A stretch of 64,000 nucleotides of DNA from Rhodanobacter_A agri. GTDB taxonomy: Bacteria > Pseudomonadota > Gammaproteobacteria > Xanthomonadales > Rhodanobacteraceae. The stretch spans positions 372,001-436,000 of the forward strand of contig NZ_JADIKL010000001.1 in assembly GCF_044904705.1 (NCBI RefSeq), written 5' to 3'. Made by a program: the position numbers and the translations under genes. Under the pieces are notes generated by a model. It did not search any database, was not told the origin of the DNA, and was given only the letters and a program-made list of their open reading frames with translations. Below, piece after piece: positions 24,344 through 33,419 of this stretch. The first letter of the stretch is position 1, and the number at the start of each line of letters is the position of its first letter.

Positions 24344-25198
24344 TCAATCCAGTGCAGTTCGGCGTGCCGTCTGCCATGTCTTGCGCGGCAAGCGCCCGCT
24401 GCGCGACAGCCGCAACCATTGGCGCAGCGCCATCAGGCCGCCTATGGATTCCAGCAGCGCCGCCGGCACCCAGGTGATCACGCCACCGATCATCTGTCCG
24501 GTGAGCACGTTGAAGGTGAACGCGCGGCCGCAGATCTCGAAGATCGGGTAAAGATCGCTGCGCGAGAATGTGACGATGGCGCCGGCCAGGATCTGCGGCG
24601 CCATCGTGATGCCGGGCGACAGCACGCGGATGCCGGCGCCCATGCGTCCCGGCGGGTGCGGCCGGTGGTCGAGGATCAGCGACCAGTAGACGAAGCCGCT
24701 CAGCAGCATCGTCCAGTTCATGAAACGGTAGACACGCCAGTCCAGCATCGCCAGCGTCTGCATCGACGGTACCAGCCAGATCAGCACGAAGAACACGAAC
24801 AGGATCGATGCCACCAGCGGCTGGAACAACACACCGCTCAGCATGCGCCACGGCCACGAGCAACGCAGCGGCTTCAACCAGCGCAGCCGCCAGCGACGGG
24901 GCAAGCCGGCGCGCAGCGCGCTGACGGGGTACGCGGCGCAGATCAGCAGCGGCGTGAGATGGTGCAGCAGCAACTGCTGCAGGCGATGCACGAAGAACTC
25001 GTGCTCGGCGTAGAAATCCAGGTAGGTCTGCAGCGTGAGCCAGATGATCGCCATGCCGATCCAGAAGGTCAGCCGGCGGCCGCGACTCACGCGCAGGCGC
25101 CGACTGCCGCGCCAATACAGCACGCAGGTCAGCAGGAAGCCCGCGAGGAACACCCACGAGAACTCCCACGGCACGATCCATTTCAGCAGCGTCGCCAT
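24344..25198 (-). CDS. CtaG-type cytochrome c oxidase assembly protein
   Basis: A 284-aa polytopic membrane protein of the caa3-type CtaG family, with about seven hydrophobic segments. Family markers include FWIGMAIIWLTLQTYLDFYAEH, HRLQQLLLHHLTPLL (paired histidines that may bind copper or heme), and RMGAGIRVLSPGITMAPQILAG. It should act in oxidase assembly, in line with the Sco and PCuAC genes on its other side. The final residues run into the repeat region. The ribosome site is weak. Confidence 0.86.
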   Translation of the reverse strand: MATLLKWIVPWEFSWVFLAGFLLTCVLYWRGSRRLRVSRGRRLTFWIGMAIIWLTLQTYLDFYAEHEFFVHRLQQLLLHHLTPLLICAAYPVSALRAGLPRRWRLRWLKPLRCSWPWRMLSGVLFQPLVASILFVFFVLIWLVPSMQTLAMLDWRVYRFMNWTMLLSGFVYWSLILDHRPHPPGRMGAGIRVLSPGITMAPQILAGAIVTFSRSDLYPIFEICGRAFTFNVLTGQMIGGVITWVPAALLESIGGLMALRQWLRLSRSGRLPRKTWQTARRTALD

Positions 25199-25265
25199 CA
25201 GCCCAGCATAGCGCCCGCGGCAGCATGGCCGTTGCGGCGGATTGCCGCCCGCGCCGCGGCCGTAC

Positions 25266-27188
25266 TCACAGCCGCCGCCGGGTACGACGGATGCGGCGCC
25301 AGCCGTACAGCAGGCCCAGCAGCGCCACCAGCGCGGGTACCAGCACGATGTTGATCATCTTCAGACGCAGGCCCAGCGCATCGATCTCGGCGTTGAGCTG
25401 GTGCTGCACATCGCGCAGTTCTTTGTTGATCGCCAGCTGGCGCTGACGGAACTGCTCGATTTCGTGCCGTTGCTCGGTGCCGATGCTGCCGGCATGGCTG
25501 CCGCCCTTGCCGGGCTGCAGCTCCTCCAGCCGCTGCCGGGTCTCGGCCAGTTCGCGCTCCAGCTCCTGCTCCTTCTGCAGGAACTTCTGGTCGGCGACGT
25601 TGCGCAAGGCCTCCACGCGAGTGAACGGTCGCTGCGACGTGGAGCGGCCGCGGATCGACAACAGCGCCGAGGAGCCGCTGAGGTTGTCCACCAGGTTGCC
25701 CACGAAATCGCCGTTGTTCGCGAACGGCCGCATCATGATCTGGCCGAGGATGGTCTGCGGCTCCACCCACAGTCGATCGCTGAGCAAGTCGGTATCGGCG
25801 ACCAGTACCACCTCGTCGCCGGGCGCGGACTGCGCCAGATGGCCGGGTTGCTTCGCGCGCTCCGGGAAGGCACTGGAGAAGCTGCCGCGCAGGCGCGCGG
25901 CGAACACGTAGCGGGTATTGCTTGGCTGGTAGTCCTGCAGCAGCAGCGACGGGTTGTCGCTGGCCTGCAGCACCCGCTGCACCGGCACCGCTTCGGCATC
26001 GGGGCCACTCTGCAGTAGCGGAATCAGCCGCGCACTCGCATTCGCAGCGAGGTCGAAGTGGCCGGCGGTGGAGAGGTCGATGCGCTGCAGGCTGGCGGTC
26101 GCCACGTCGTCGTGGTTGAGCGACTGATTGTCCAGCCACAGCATCGCCGGATGGCCGATGTTGTTGCCGCCCAGTTCGATGGTCAGCGCATGCGAGCGAT
26201 CCAGCACCACCTGGTGCGCGTCGTAGCGCACACCCCAGGCCGCGAACAACCGCGGCAGGTCGGAACTGCGGTCGGGCAACGCACCGGTGGCGGGATCGGC
26301 GGGCGTGTCGTCCAGCTCGGCATCCGGATCGACGAACACCACCAGGCGGCCGCCACGCAGCACGTACTGATCGATCGCATACAACGCATCCGCCGACAGG
26401 CGCTTGGGATGGATCAGCAACAGCACGCGGATGTCCGCGCCGACCTGTTTGAGCTGGCCCGGATCGATCGCCTTCACGTCGAACAACTGGGCCAGTTGCT
26501 GCATCACCACCCACGGCTGCTGGCCCAGCACCGGGTTGCCCTCCACCGGCAAGGTGCTGATCACCCCGATGTGCGGCTTGCTGGTCTGGTTGAGCTCGTA
26601 CAACAGCTTGGCGATGTCGTATTCGAGGAACGGATCGCGCGCGGGATCGAAGAACGGGATCGCCAGCGTGCGCTCGGGCGCCGCCCCCTCGGCCGCTTCG
26701 GCGTCGGCGCCACCCGGCAGCACGCCGCCGGCGAGGCCGAAGAACACCCGCTCGCCGTTGCTACCGCCGCTGGCCGGGGTGAGGCCGGCGCCCTCGGCGC
26801 TGGCCTCGTCGTCGGAGTACGGCACCGGGTCGACCACCTGCAACTGCACGCGCCCGTGCGAGCGGGCCGCGATCTCCTGCAGCATGTCGCGCACGCGCTG
26901 CTCGTAGCTGCGCAGCTTGGGCAGATCACGGGTCGCGTGCTCGGAGAAGTAAAGCGTGAGTCGCAGCGGCCGCTGCAGCTGATCGACGATCTGCAAGGTG
27001 CCCGGCGAGAGCGTGTACAGCTGGTCGGCGGTGAGGTCGACGCGCCGCGCGCGCAGCCAGTGCCCGCTCGATACGATCAACGACACGAACACCAGCGCCA
27101 CCAGCGCCAGCGCACCGTACAGCGCGACGCGGCGCCCCAGGCGCAGCGGCTTGGTGAACACGTCCGGTAGGCGTAGGCGCAGCGCCAT
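25266..27188 (-). CDS. GldG-like ABC-system auxiliary substrate-binding protein
   Basis: A 640-aa membrane protein with one helix near the N-terminus (LYGALALVALVFVSLIVS) and one at the C-terminus (MINIVLVPALVALLGLLYG), enclosing a large periplasmic region of the GldG/ABC_transp_aux type. LTADQLYTLSPGT and GGRLVVFVDPDAELD are family-typical. A coiled coil (about residues 540-605) precedes the last helix. Its start overlaps the permease stop (TGATG), so ATPase, permease and this protein form one coupled operon. The cargo is unknown; gliding is not implied in this lineage. Confidence 0.88.
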   Translation of the reverse strand: MALRLRLPDVFTKPLRLGRRVALYGALALVALVFVSLIVSSGHWLRARRVDLTADQLYTLSPGTLQIVDQLQRPLRLTLYFSEHATRDLPKLRSYEQRVRDMLQEIAARSHGRVQLQVVDPVPYSDDEASAEGAGLTPASGGSNGERVFFGLAGGVLPGGADAEAAEGAAPERTLAIPFFDPARDPFLEYDIAKLLYELNQTSKPHIGVISTLPVEGNPVLGQQPWVVMQQLAQLFDVKAIDPGQLKQVGADIRVLLLIHPKRLSADALYAIDQYVLRGGRLVVFVDPDAELDDTPADPATGALPDRSSDLPRLFAAWGVRYDAHQVVLDRSHALTIELGGNNIGHPAMLWLDNQSLNHDDVATASLQRIDLSTAGHFDLAANASARLIPLLQSGPDAEAVPVQRVLQASDNPSLLLQDYQPSNTRYVFAARLRGSFSSAFPERAKQPGHLAQSAPGDEVVLVADTDLLSDRLWVEPQTILGQIMMRPFANNGDFVGNLVDNLSGSSALLSIRGRSTSQRPFTRVEALRNVADQKFLQKEQELERELAETRQRLEELQPGKGGSHAGSIGTEQRHEIEQFRQRQLAINKELRDVQHQLNAEIDALGLRLKMINIVLVPALVALLGLLYGWRRIRRTRRRL

Positions 27189-27922
27189 CAGCGCACCCGC
27201 TTCAGTTCGAGCAGCAGCACGCCGGCGAGCAGCCAGCCCACGATGCTCAGCGCGAAGTAGGCCAGGTCGCGCAGGTCCAGCACGCCGCGCGCGACCGCTT
27301 CGAAATGGCGCAGCATGCTCAGGTAGGCCAACGCATTGATCAGCTTGCGCGGCAACGCGCCGGAGAAGAAGTCCAGCACCTGTGGCTGCCCGGCCAGGAT
27401 CAGCAGCACGCAGACCACCGCAGTGAGCACGAAGGCCACCACCTGGCTGCGGGTGAGCGCGGAGAGGCAGGCACCGATCGCCACGAAGCTGCCGGCCATC
27501 AGCCAGCTGCCCAGGTAGCCCGCCAGGATCACTCCGTTATCGGGCGCGCCGAGGTAGTTCACGGTGAGCCAGATCGGGAAGGTCAACGCCAACGCCAGCC
27601 CGATGAACAGCCAGGCTGCCAGGAACTTGCCCAGCATCGCCTGCCACAGCGTCACCGGCAGGGTCAGCAACAGCTCCAGCGTGCCGCCCTTGGCTTCTTC
27701 CGCCCACATGCGCATGGTGATCGCAGGCACCAGGATCAGATACAGCCACGGATGCACCACGAAGAACGGCTGCAGGTCGGCTTGGCCGCGCTCGTAGAAA
27801 TCGCCGGTGTAGAACGTGAGGATGCCCGCCAGCACCAGGAAGATGACCAGGAACACATAGGCCATCGGCGTCACGAAAAAGCTGCGCAGCTCGCGCCGCA
27901 TCACTGCGTTGACCGGGCTCAT
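27188..27922 (-). CDS. GldF-like ABC-2 permease
   Basis: A 244-aa ABC-2 type permease with about six membrane helices. It begins MSPVNAVMRRELRSFFVTPMAYVFLVIF and contains ITMRMWAEEAKGGTLELLLTLPV, the conserved segment of ABC-2 exporters that contacts the ATPase. It overlaps the ATPase gene upstream (ATGA) and the GldG-like gene downstream (TGATG). Confidence 0.92.
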   Translation of the reverse strand: MSPVNAVMRRELRSFFVTPMAYVFLVIFLVLAGILTFYTGDFYERGQADLQPFFVVHPWLYLILVPAITMRMWAEEAKGGTLELLLTLPVTLWQAMLGKFLAAWLFIGLALALTFPIWLTVNYLGAPDNGVILAGYLGSWLMAGSFVAIGACLSALTRSQVVAFVLTAVVCVLLILAGQPQVLDFFSGALPRKLINALAYLSMLRHFEAVARGVLDLRDLAYFALSIVGWLLAGVLLLELKRVR

Positions 27923-28860
27923 GCGCTCGCCCCCGTCGCGTCCTGCGCGGTGGTGATCTGGCGGAACACCTCGTCCAGCCGCCCGCGTTCGAGCTGGATC
28001 TCGGAGACTTCCAGCCCCTGCTCACGCAGCAACTGCTCCACCGGCTCCAGGATGCGTGTACCCGGCTTCGGGAACACGGTGATGCGACCGTCCAGCGGAT
28101 CGACCTCGATCGACGCCACCTGCGGCAAGCGCCCCAACATCTCCTGCGAGACGCCGCTGCCGGGCGCGCTGAACGACACGGCGCCGTGGTAGCGCGAACG
28201 CGCCTCCAGCTCGGCGGGCGTGGCGTCGGCCAGCAGCCGGCCCCGCGCGATGATCACCACGCGGTTGCACAAGGCATGCACTTCCTCCAGCAGATGCGTG
28301 GAGATCAGGATGGTGCGCTCGCGCGCCATCGCGTCGATCAGCTGGCGCACCGTGTGTTTCTGGTTGGGGTCGAGGCCGTCGGTGGGCTCGTCCAGCATCA
28401 GCACCGGCGGATCGTGCAGGATCGCCTGGGCCAGTCCGACGCGTCGGCGCAGGCCTTTAGAGAGCGTGTCGATGCCCGTCTCCAGTACATCCTCCAGCTG
28501 CAGCCGACCCACCACCTCGTCGAAACGCCGCCGCCCCACTTCCGCGGTGAGCTTGCGCATGCGCGCGATGAACACCAGGAATTCGCGCACCGTCATCTCG
28601 CCGTAGCTGGGTGCCCCCTCGGGCAGGTAGCCCAGCGCGCGGCGCGCGGCCAGCGGATCGCGCTGCACGTCGTGGCCGCAGACCCGCGCCGTGCCGCTGC
28701 TGGGCGCCAGGAACCCCGCGATCATGCGCATCGCGGTGGACTTGCCCGCGCCGTTGGGGCCGAGCAGGCCCAGCACCTGGCCGGGATCGGCGCGGATGCT
28801 CAGCGCGTCCACCGCGGTGAGCTGGCCGTAGCGGCGGGTGAGTCGTTCGGTCTCGATCAT
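27919..28860 (-). CDS. GldA-like ABC transporter ATP-binding protein
   Basis: A 313-aa ABC ATPase. Walker A is GPNGAGKST, the signature region is LSKGLRRRVGLAQAIL, Walker B is VLMLDEPTDGLDP, and HLLEEVHALCNR carries the switch His. A C-terminal 80-residue extension is typical of GldA/CcmA-like ATPases. The start MIETERL at 28860 is where the ATPase fold begins; the longer frame upstream has no similarity. First gene of the three-gene export operon. Confidence 0.93.
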   Translation of the reverse strand: MIETERLTRRYGQLTAVDALSIRADPGQVLGLLGPNGAGKSTAMRMIAGFLAPSSGTARVCGHDVQRDPLAARRALGYLPEGAPSYGEMTVREFLVFIARMRKLTAEVGRRRFDEVVGRLQLEDVLETGIDTLSKGLRRRVGLAQAILHDPPVLMLDEPTDGLDPNQKHTVRQLIDAMARERTILISTHLLEEVHALCNRVVIIARGRLLADATPAELEARSRYHGAVSFSAPGSGVSQEMLGRLPQVASIEVDPLDGRITVFPKPGTRILEPVEQLLREQGLEVSEIQLERGRLDEVFRQITTAQDATGASA

Positions 28861-28947
28861 GGACGGGCGCGTTGCGAAATCATCTGCAATGTACCGCAAG
28901 GGAGCAGGAAGGTTCAGCCGCGCCGGCACAATGCCGCAGACAAACAA

Positions 28948-28973
28948 AAAGGCCCTTCCGGAGAAGGGCCTTT
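28948..28973 (-). terminator. Rho-independent terminator
   Basis: AAAGGCCCTT, 6-nt loop, AAGGGCCTTT. On the minus strand the stem is followed by TTTTTGTTTG-type sequence, so it ends the transcript of the gene at 28996-30357 before the ABC operon promoter. Confidence 0.88.
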
Positions 28974-28995
28974 CGTTGAAGCGGCAAGCGCGCGC

Positions 28996-30357
28996 TCAGT
29001 GCTTGCCAGCGGGCGCTGCAGCGGTGCTTGCAGGCGCCGGTGCACTGCCGGCGGCAGCCGGGCCTGCCACGTCAAGCGTCGGCTGCTTGATGCCGGCAGC
29101 CTGCTCCGGGGTCTGGTCCGGCGTATTGGTGGTCGGCAGGTACACATCGAATTCGGCGTAGCTGGTGATGTTGCCCTGCGCGTCCTTCATCTCCGGCTTG
29201 GCCATGATGTCGTAGCTGCGGTTCACCACGTCGTCGAACTTGTAGCCGTGGGTCAGCGCGTAGGCCTTCAGCTCATCGCGGGTCGATCGTACGCCCACGA
29301 ACGTGCCGTTCCATACGCCTTCCAGCGCGGGACCGCCGAAGGCCAGGGTGGCGCGCACGTCACCGTCGACCACAAGGCGACCGAACTTGTCGTGATCACC
29401 CGGCTTCAGCGCCTCCGCGGCAGCAGGGGCAGCAGCGGTGCCGGCATCGGCCGGCGCGTTGTTGTCCAGCGCGGGCGGCGTCGGTGCGGTGAGCTGCTGG
29501 GTCTGGCCGTTGACATTCAGCGCGCTGGAGTCGATCGGCATCGCCACGTCGTAGGTATAGGTGGTATCGCCGTAGTTGGTGGTGAATACGATGCGCGGAC
29601 CGGTGACATTCACTCCCAGCTTCTTCGCTGTGGCCTGAATCTGCGAAATCGCCTTGCTGACAGAGCCGGTGTAGGCGTCATTGCCGTCCTTGAGCTGGAT
29701 CGTGACGGGCACCAGCAGCACCGGGGTCGGATCGGTCTGGCGGATGTACGGGATCAAGTCCTTGTAGTCGACGTTCGGCACCGAGGCCAGCACGTTCTGC
29801 AAGTTGTTCAGGCCGAACTCGATGAACGAATCGGGATCGCCGTGGATGTACAGGTTGGCGAAGCGGTTCACCAGGTTCCAGCCGTACTTCACGTCATACG
29901 ACCAGGTGACGTTGGTCAGCTGGTTGCGGCTGCCCTGGCGCTCCAGCGCGAAGGTGAAGGTCTTGTCGTAGCCCTTCCAGCCGTTCTCCAGATCCCACAC
30001 GATCTGTGCGGTCTTGGCAGTGCCGTCGACCTTGTTGAAATCCGGGGTGGCGCTGTCGACGGTCAGCGAGCCATTGCCCGCCCGGACATCGCTGCTGGTC
30101 CAGCTCACTTCGGCGCCGGGGCCGAAGGCCTTGCCGGAGTAGTTGTACTTGATGTGCGCGTCGTACGAGTTCAGCACCGAGAACTCGGGCAGGCGGTGGA
30201 AGTTGTCCAGCACGTCGTAAACCTGGCGCATGTCCTTGCCGATGACCATCGAGCGCTCGATGTGGCCAGTGCCGGGCATGATCACCGCGGCCAGCACGCC
30301 GATCGCGGCGACGATGACCAGCGCCATGAGAAATTCAAGAACACGAGCACGCATCAT
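28996..30357 (-). CDS. membrane-anchored SRPBCC (polyketide-cyclase-like) protein
   Basis: A 453-aa protein. An N-terminal helix (VLEFLMALVIVAAIGVLAAVIM) anchors it. Residues about 35-190 form an SRPBCC/START-type lipid or ligand pocket (IERSMVIGKDMRQVYDVLDNFHRLPEF). The C-terminal half has a second alpha/beta region (GVWNGTFVGVRSTRDELKAYALTHGY) resembling GyrI-like effector-binding domains, then an Ala/Pro-rich tail. The pairing of a SRPBCC and a GyrI-like module is known in some AraC-effector proteins; the ligand is unknown. ATG 30357 is 9 nt after GGAG; the following ATG 30354 is equally plausible. Confidence 0.78.
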   Translation of the reverse strand: MMRARVLEFLMALVIVAAIGVLAAVIMPGTGHIERSMVIGKDMRQVYDVLDNFHRLPEFSVLNSYDAHIKYNYSGKAFGPGAEVSWTSSDVRAGNGSLTVDSATPDFNKVDGTAKTAQIVWDLENGWKGYDKTFTFALERQGSRNQLTNVTWSYDVKYGWNLVNRFANLYIHGDPDSFIEFGLNNLQNVLASVPNVDYKDLIPYIRQTDPTPVLLVPVTIQLKDGNDAYTGSVSKAISQIQATAKKLGVNVTGPRIVFTTNYGDTTYTYDVAMPIDSSALNVNGQTQQLTAPTPPALDNNAPADAGTAAAPAAAEALKPGDHDKFGRLVVDGDVRATLAFGGPALEGVWNGTFVGVRSTRDELKAYALTHGYKFDDVVNRSYDIMAKPEMKDAQGNITSYAEFDVYLPTTNTPDQTPEQAAGIKQPTLDVAGPAAAGSAPAPASTAAAPAGKH

Positions 30358-30624
30358 TCCAGGGGTCTCCGAGCGATCTGTTACGCGGTACGCAGGTATT
30401 GCCCCAGCCGTCGCGCGAACCATTGCAGGGCTCGATCGCGGGGAGATGACCGGGGGTCGGCAAACGCCGAAGAACTGGATGTTACTTGCTCATGCGCCGG
30501 AACGCCATCGGGTTCCGGCAAGCCGTATGGACGGCCGCAAGGCCTTGTTGCGACTGGCTTGTCGCCCCAAGGCCGGCATTGCGCCGCAGCATCCGCCGGC
30601 GCATGGAGGCGCCTCCGGGAGCCC

Positions 30625-31266
30625 TCAGACGATCCCCAGCTCCAGCGCCTTCAGCACGGCCCGGGTGCGGTCGCGCACCCCCAGCTTGGAGAGGATGTTG
30701 GAAACGTGGTTCTTCACCGTGCCCTCGGCCACCTTCAGCGAGTTGGCGATCTCCTTGTTGGAGTAGCCACCGGAAAGCAGACGCAGGATCTCGGTCTCGC
30801 GCTCGGTCAGCGGGTCCGGCTGCTCCAGGCTGGTGAACTGGTTCTGCATGCGGCCGACGCCGGCCAGCAGGCGCTGGGTGACCATCGGCGCCACCAGCGA
30901 GCCGCCGGCGGCCACCGTACGCACCGCCTCCACCAGCTGCTCCAGCGACACGTCCTTGAGCAGGTAGCCGCGCGCGCCGGCCTTCAGGCCTTGCAGCACC
31001 AGCTGGTCGTCGTCGAAGGTGGTGAGGATGATCGTGGGCGGCAGCTCGTTGCGCGCGCCAAGCGCCTGCAGCACCTCCAGCCCACTCATGTTGGGCATGC
31101 GCAGGTCCAGCAGCACCACGTCGGGCTTGACCCGCGGGATCTCCTGCACCGCCTGCGCGCCATCGGCGCACTCGGCCACCACACGGATGTCCTGGGCCAG
31201 GTCGAGCAGCGAACGCACCCCCTGGCGCACCAGGTTCTGGTCGTCGACAAGACAGACGGAAATCAT
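30625..31266 (-). CDS. LuxR/NarL-type response regulator
   Basis: A 213-aa response regulator. Receiver domain: acidic pair in CLVDDQNLV, phosphoacceptor Asp in LLDLRMPNMSG, and the Lys in YLLKDVS. C-terminal helix-turn-helix: LTERETEILRLLSGGYSNKE, then VAEGTVKNHVSNILSKLGV. It follows the histidine kinase at 31388-32608 by 121 nt on the same strand and is its likely partner. Targets are unknown; the pair resembles DesK/DesR systems. Confidence 0.95.
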   Translation of the reverse strand: MISVCLVDDQNLVRQGVRSLLDLAQDIRVVAECADGAQAVQEIPRVKPDVVLLDLRMPNMSGLEVLQALGARNELPPTIILTTFDDDQLVLQGLKAGARGYLLKDVSLEQLVEAVRTVAAGGSLVAPMVTQRLLAGVGRMQNQFTSLEQPDPLTERETEILRLLSGGYSNKEIANSLKVAEGTVKNHVSNILSKLGVRDRTRAVLKALELGIV

Positions 31267-31387
31267 CGCGGATCCTCGAAGCAGTCGTCGTTCCGGCACG
31301 CCGGCGAACGACAAAGGGAACAATGCGGCGTCCGAACCGACGCATTCTGGCATGTGAAAACCGCGTAACGCGAACCCGGAACGTGCA

Positions 31388-32608
31388 TCAGGGCACACTC
31401 AGGGCGGGCGGCTCGACGCGCGAAGGCGCATGCGCCAGCTCGGGCTGCTCGCCCAGCGGCAGGCGCACGGTGAGCGCGAAACCTTCGCCCGGGGCGGTAT
31501 CCAGCACCATGCTGCCGCCGAACTCGGCCAAGCGCTCGCGCATGCCGGACAGACCGTTGCCCGCCTCCGGCTGGGCGGCACCGCGGCCGTCGTCGCGCGC
31601 ATGCAGGCCCAGCAGGCTGGGCCCGGCATAGGCAAAGGTCAGCCACAGGTTGCGCGCGCCGGCGTGCCGCGCGGTATTGGTGATGATCTCCTGGGCGCAG
31701 CGCAGCAGCACCTGGGCGCGGCGCGGGTCCTCCACGCTGAAGCGCGGCGGCATGCTCACGTGCACCTTGAGCCCGGGCACCCCCTCGGTAAGGCTGCGCA
31801 GGGCCTGGGTGAGATCGATGGCGTCGTCCTGGCGCAGCTCGCTCACCGCCTCGCGCACGTCGGCCAGCAGATGCTTGGCGGTGGCCTGGGCCTTGCGCAC
31901 GTGTGCGCCGGCATCCTCGTTGCAGACGTGGCTGGCCACTTCCAGGTTCAGGCTCAACGCAGTGAGGTGGTGGCCGATCAGGTCGTGCAGCTCGCGCGCG
32001 ATGCGCATGCGCTCGGCCAGCCGGCTGGACTCGGCCAGCAACGCGCGGGTGGCGCGCAGCTCGGAGTTGAGCCGGCGCAACGCCTCGCGCTCCTCGGTCT
32101 GCCGGCTGGCTACCACCGAGGCGATGAATGCCAGCGCGCAGATGCCCAGATAGATGATGGTCTGCAGGAAAGCCAGCATCAGCGTGGGGTATTCGGGAAA
32201 GCGCGTGAACACCGCCACCAGGCAGACGTTCTGCACCACGATGCAGATCACGCCCAGCCAGAACGGCAGCAGCCACGGCAGTACCATCGCCATCACGGTC
32301 AGGAACATCGCGGTGAGGCCGCTGTGGCTGTACCAGCCGATCGCCAGCGAGGCGAGCGTCATCAGCATCAGGCCGAGCAGGCGCAGCCCGAGATGGCGCC
32401 GCGAGCCGAGATCGTAGGTCACCGCCCAGTACAGCACGCCGAACACCAGGTAACACAGCGACCACAGCAGCAGCGCGAAATTCGGGCGATGCAGCAGGAC
32501 CAGGCGATCGGTCGCCCAGTGCGTGAGCAACGGCGCGCCCACGCATAGATAGGTGAACAATCCGGCGTAACGCAGCAGCCGGATATGGCTGAAATTGACC
32601 TGAGGCAT
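31388..32608 (-). CDS. DesK-type sensor histidine kinase
   Basis: A 406-aa membrane kinase with five to six N-terminal membrane helices and no separate periplasmic sensor domain, as in DesK-like membrane-state sensors. The HisKA_3 box is ARELHDLIGHHLTALSLNLE with the phospho-His, followed by a HATPase domain (AQEIITNTARHAGA N-box, DDGRG and GNGLSGMRERL G-boxes). Start chosen at MPQVNF (32608); ATGs 9-12 nt upstream are possible and no strong ribosome site decides. Its partner is the regulator at 30625-31266. Confidence 0.92.
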   Translation of the reverse strand: MPQVNFSHIRLLRYAGLFTYLCVGAPLLTHWATDRLVLLHRPNFALLLWSLCYLVFGVLYWAVTYDLGSRRHLGLRLLGLMLMTLASLAIGWYSHSGLTAMFLTVMAMVLPWLLPFWLGVICIVVQNVCLVAVFTRFPEYPTLMLAFLQTIIYLGICALAFIASVVASRQTEEREALRRLNSELRATRALLAESSRLAERMRIARELHDLIGHHLTALSLNLEVASHVCNEDAGAHVRKAQATAKHLLADVREAVSELRQDDAIDLTQALRSLTEGVPGLKVHVSMPPRFSVEDPRRAQVLLRCAQEIITNTARHAGARNLWLTFAYAGPSLLGLHARDDGRGAAQPEAGNGLSGMRERLAEFGGSMVLDTAPGEGFALTVRLPLGEQPELAHAPSRVEPPALSVP

Positions 32609-32801
32609 ACCGCACATCATTGGGCACGCGCCGGCCCCGTGCAATGCGCGGGAAGTCATCCCTGCCGAAAGACATGCCGCTGTTTTACGAAGCCTTTACA
32701 TGCGGCGGCGCGAGGTGTGTCGAGGTGCGTCGCATGGCATAATGTGCCATTGCTGCGCGGCCCTGCCGGCCGCGGCCCGTCCCATCCCTGCGGAGCAACG
32801 A

Positions 32802-33419
32802 ATGGCCCTCGCCATCCGCGACGTCACCGAGCACGACCTGGACGCCGTGCTGGCCCTCAACAACGCCGCCGGTCAATCCATCCTCGCCCTCGATGCCGCG
32901 CAACTGCGCTACTTCTTCGAGCGCGCGGACTACTTCCGCGTGGCCGAGATCGACGGCCACCTCGCCGGCTTCCTGATCGCGCTGCGCGAAGGCGGCGACT
33001 ACCACAGCCCCAACTACCGCTGGTTCAGCGAACACTACCCCGCGTTCGTGTACATCGACCGCATCGTGATCGCCAATGCCTACCGCCGCCACGGCCTCGG
33101 CCGCATCTTCTACTGCGACGTCACCAGCTACGCCGAAGTGCGCGTGCCGCTGCTCGCCTGCGAGGTGTTCCTGGAGCCGCGCGACGACGTTGTCGTGCTG
33201 TTCCACGGCACCTACGGCTTCCAGGAAGTGGGCCAGCAGCGCATGGCTTCGCAGGAGCGCCAGGTGAGCCTGCTCGCCAAGGACCTGCCCAGCTACGCCT
33301 ATGTGCGCGACACCTGGCTGGAGCACGGCGGCCTGCCCGACGTGCCCTGGCTGGCTGAACGTCATCGCCTGCTGCCGACCAATCAACCACGCCGGCATGC
33401 CGGAGAGCGCCACGCATGA
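32802..33419 (+). CDS. GNAT family N-acetyltransferase
   Basis: A 205-aa acetyltransferase. It begins MALAIRDVTEHDLDAVLALN, with the acetyl-CoA-binding loop YRRHGLGR after the VYIDRIVIANAY strand. Substrate unknown. GGAG lies 8 nt before the ATG. Its stop overlaps the minC start (ATGA), so it heads the min operon and is translated with it. It is divergent from the histidine kinase. Confidence 0.88.
   Translation: MALAIRDVTEHDLDAVLALNNAAGQSILALDAAQLRYFFERADYFRVAEIDGHLAGFLIALREGGDYHSPNYRWFSEHYPAFVYIDRIVIANAYRRHGLGRIFYCDVTSYAEVRVPLLACEVFLEPRDDVVVLFHGTYGFQEVGQQRMASQERQVSLLAKDLPSYAYVRDTWLEHGGLPDVPWLAERHRLLPTNQPRRHAGERHA

Noticed and set aside
28186..31368. A 1060-codon plus-strand open frame
   Set aside because: It runs antisense to the ABC ATPase, SRPBCC and response-regulator genes. 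The translation is His/Gln/Arg-rich low-complexity sequence typical of antisense frames in high-GC DNA.
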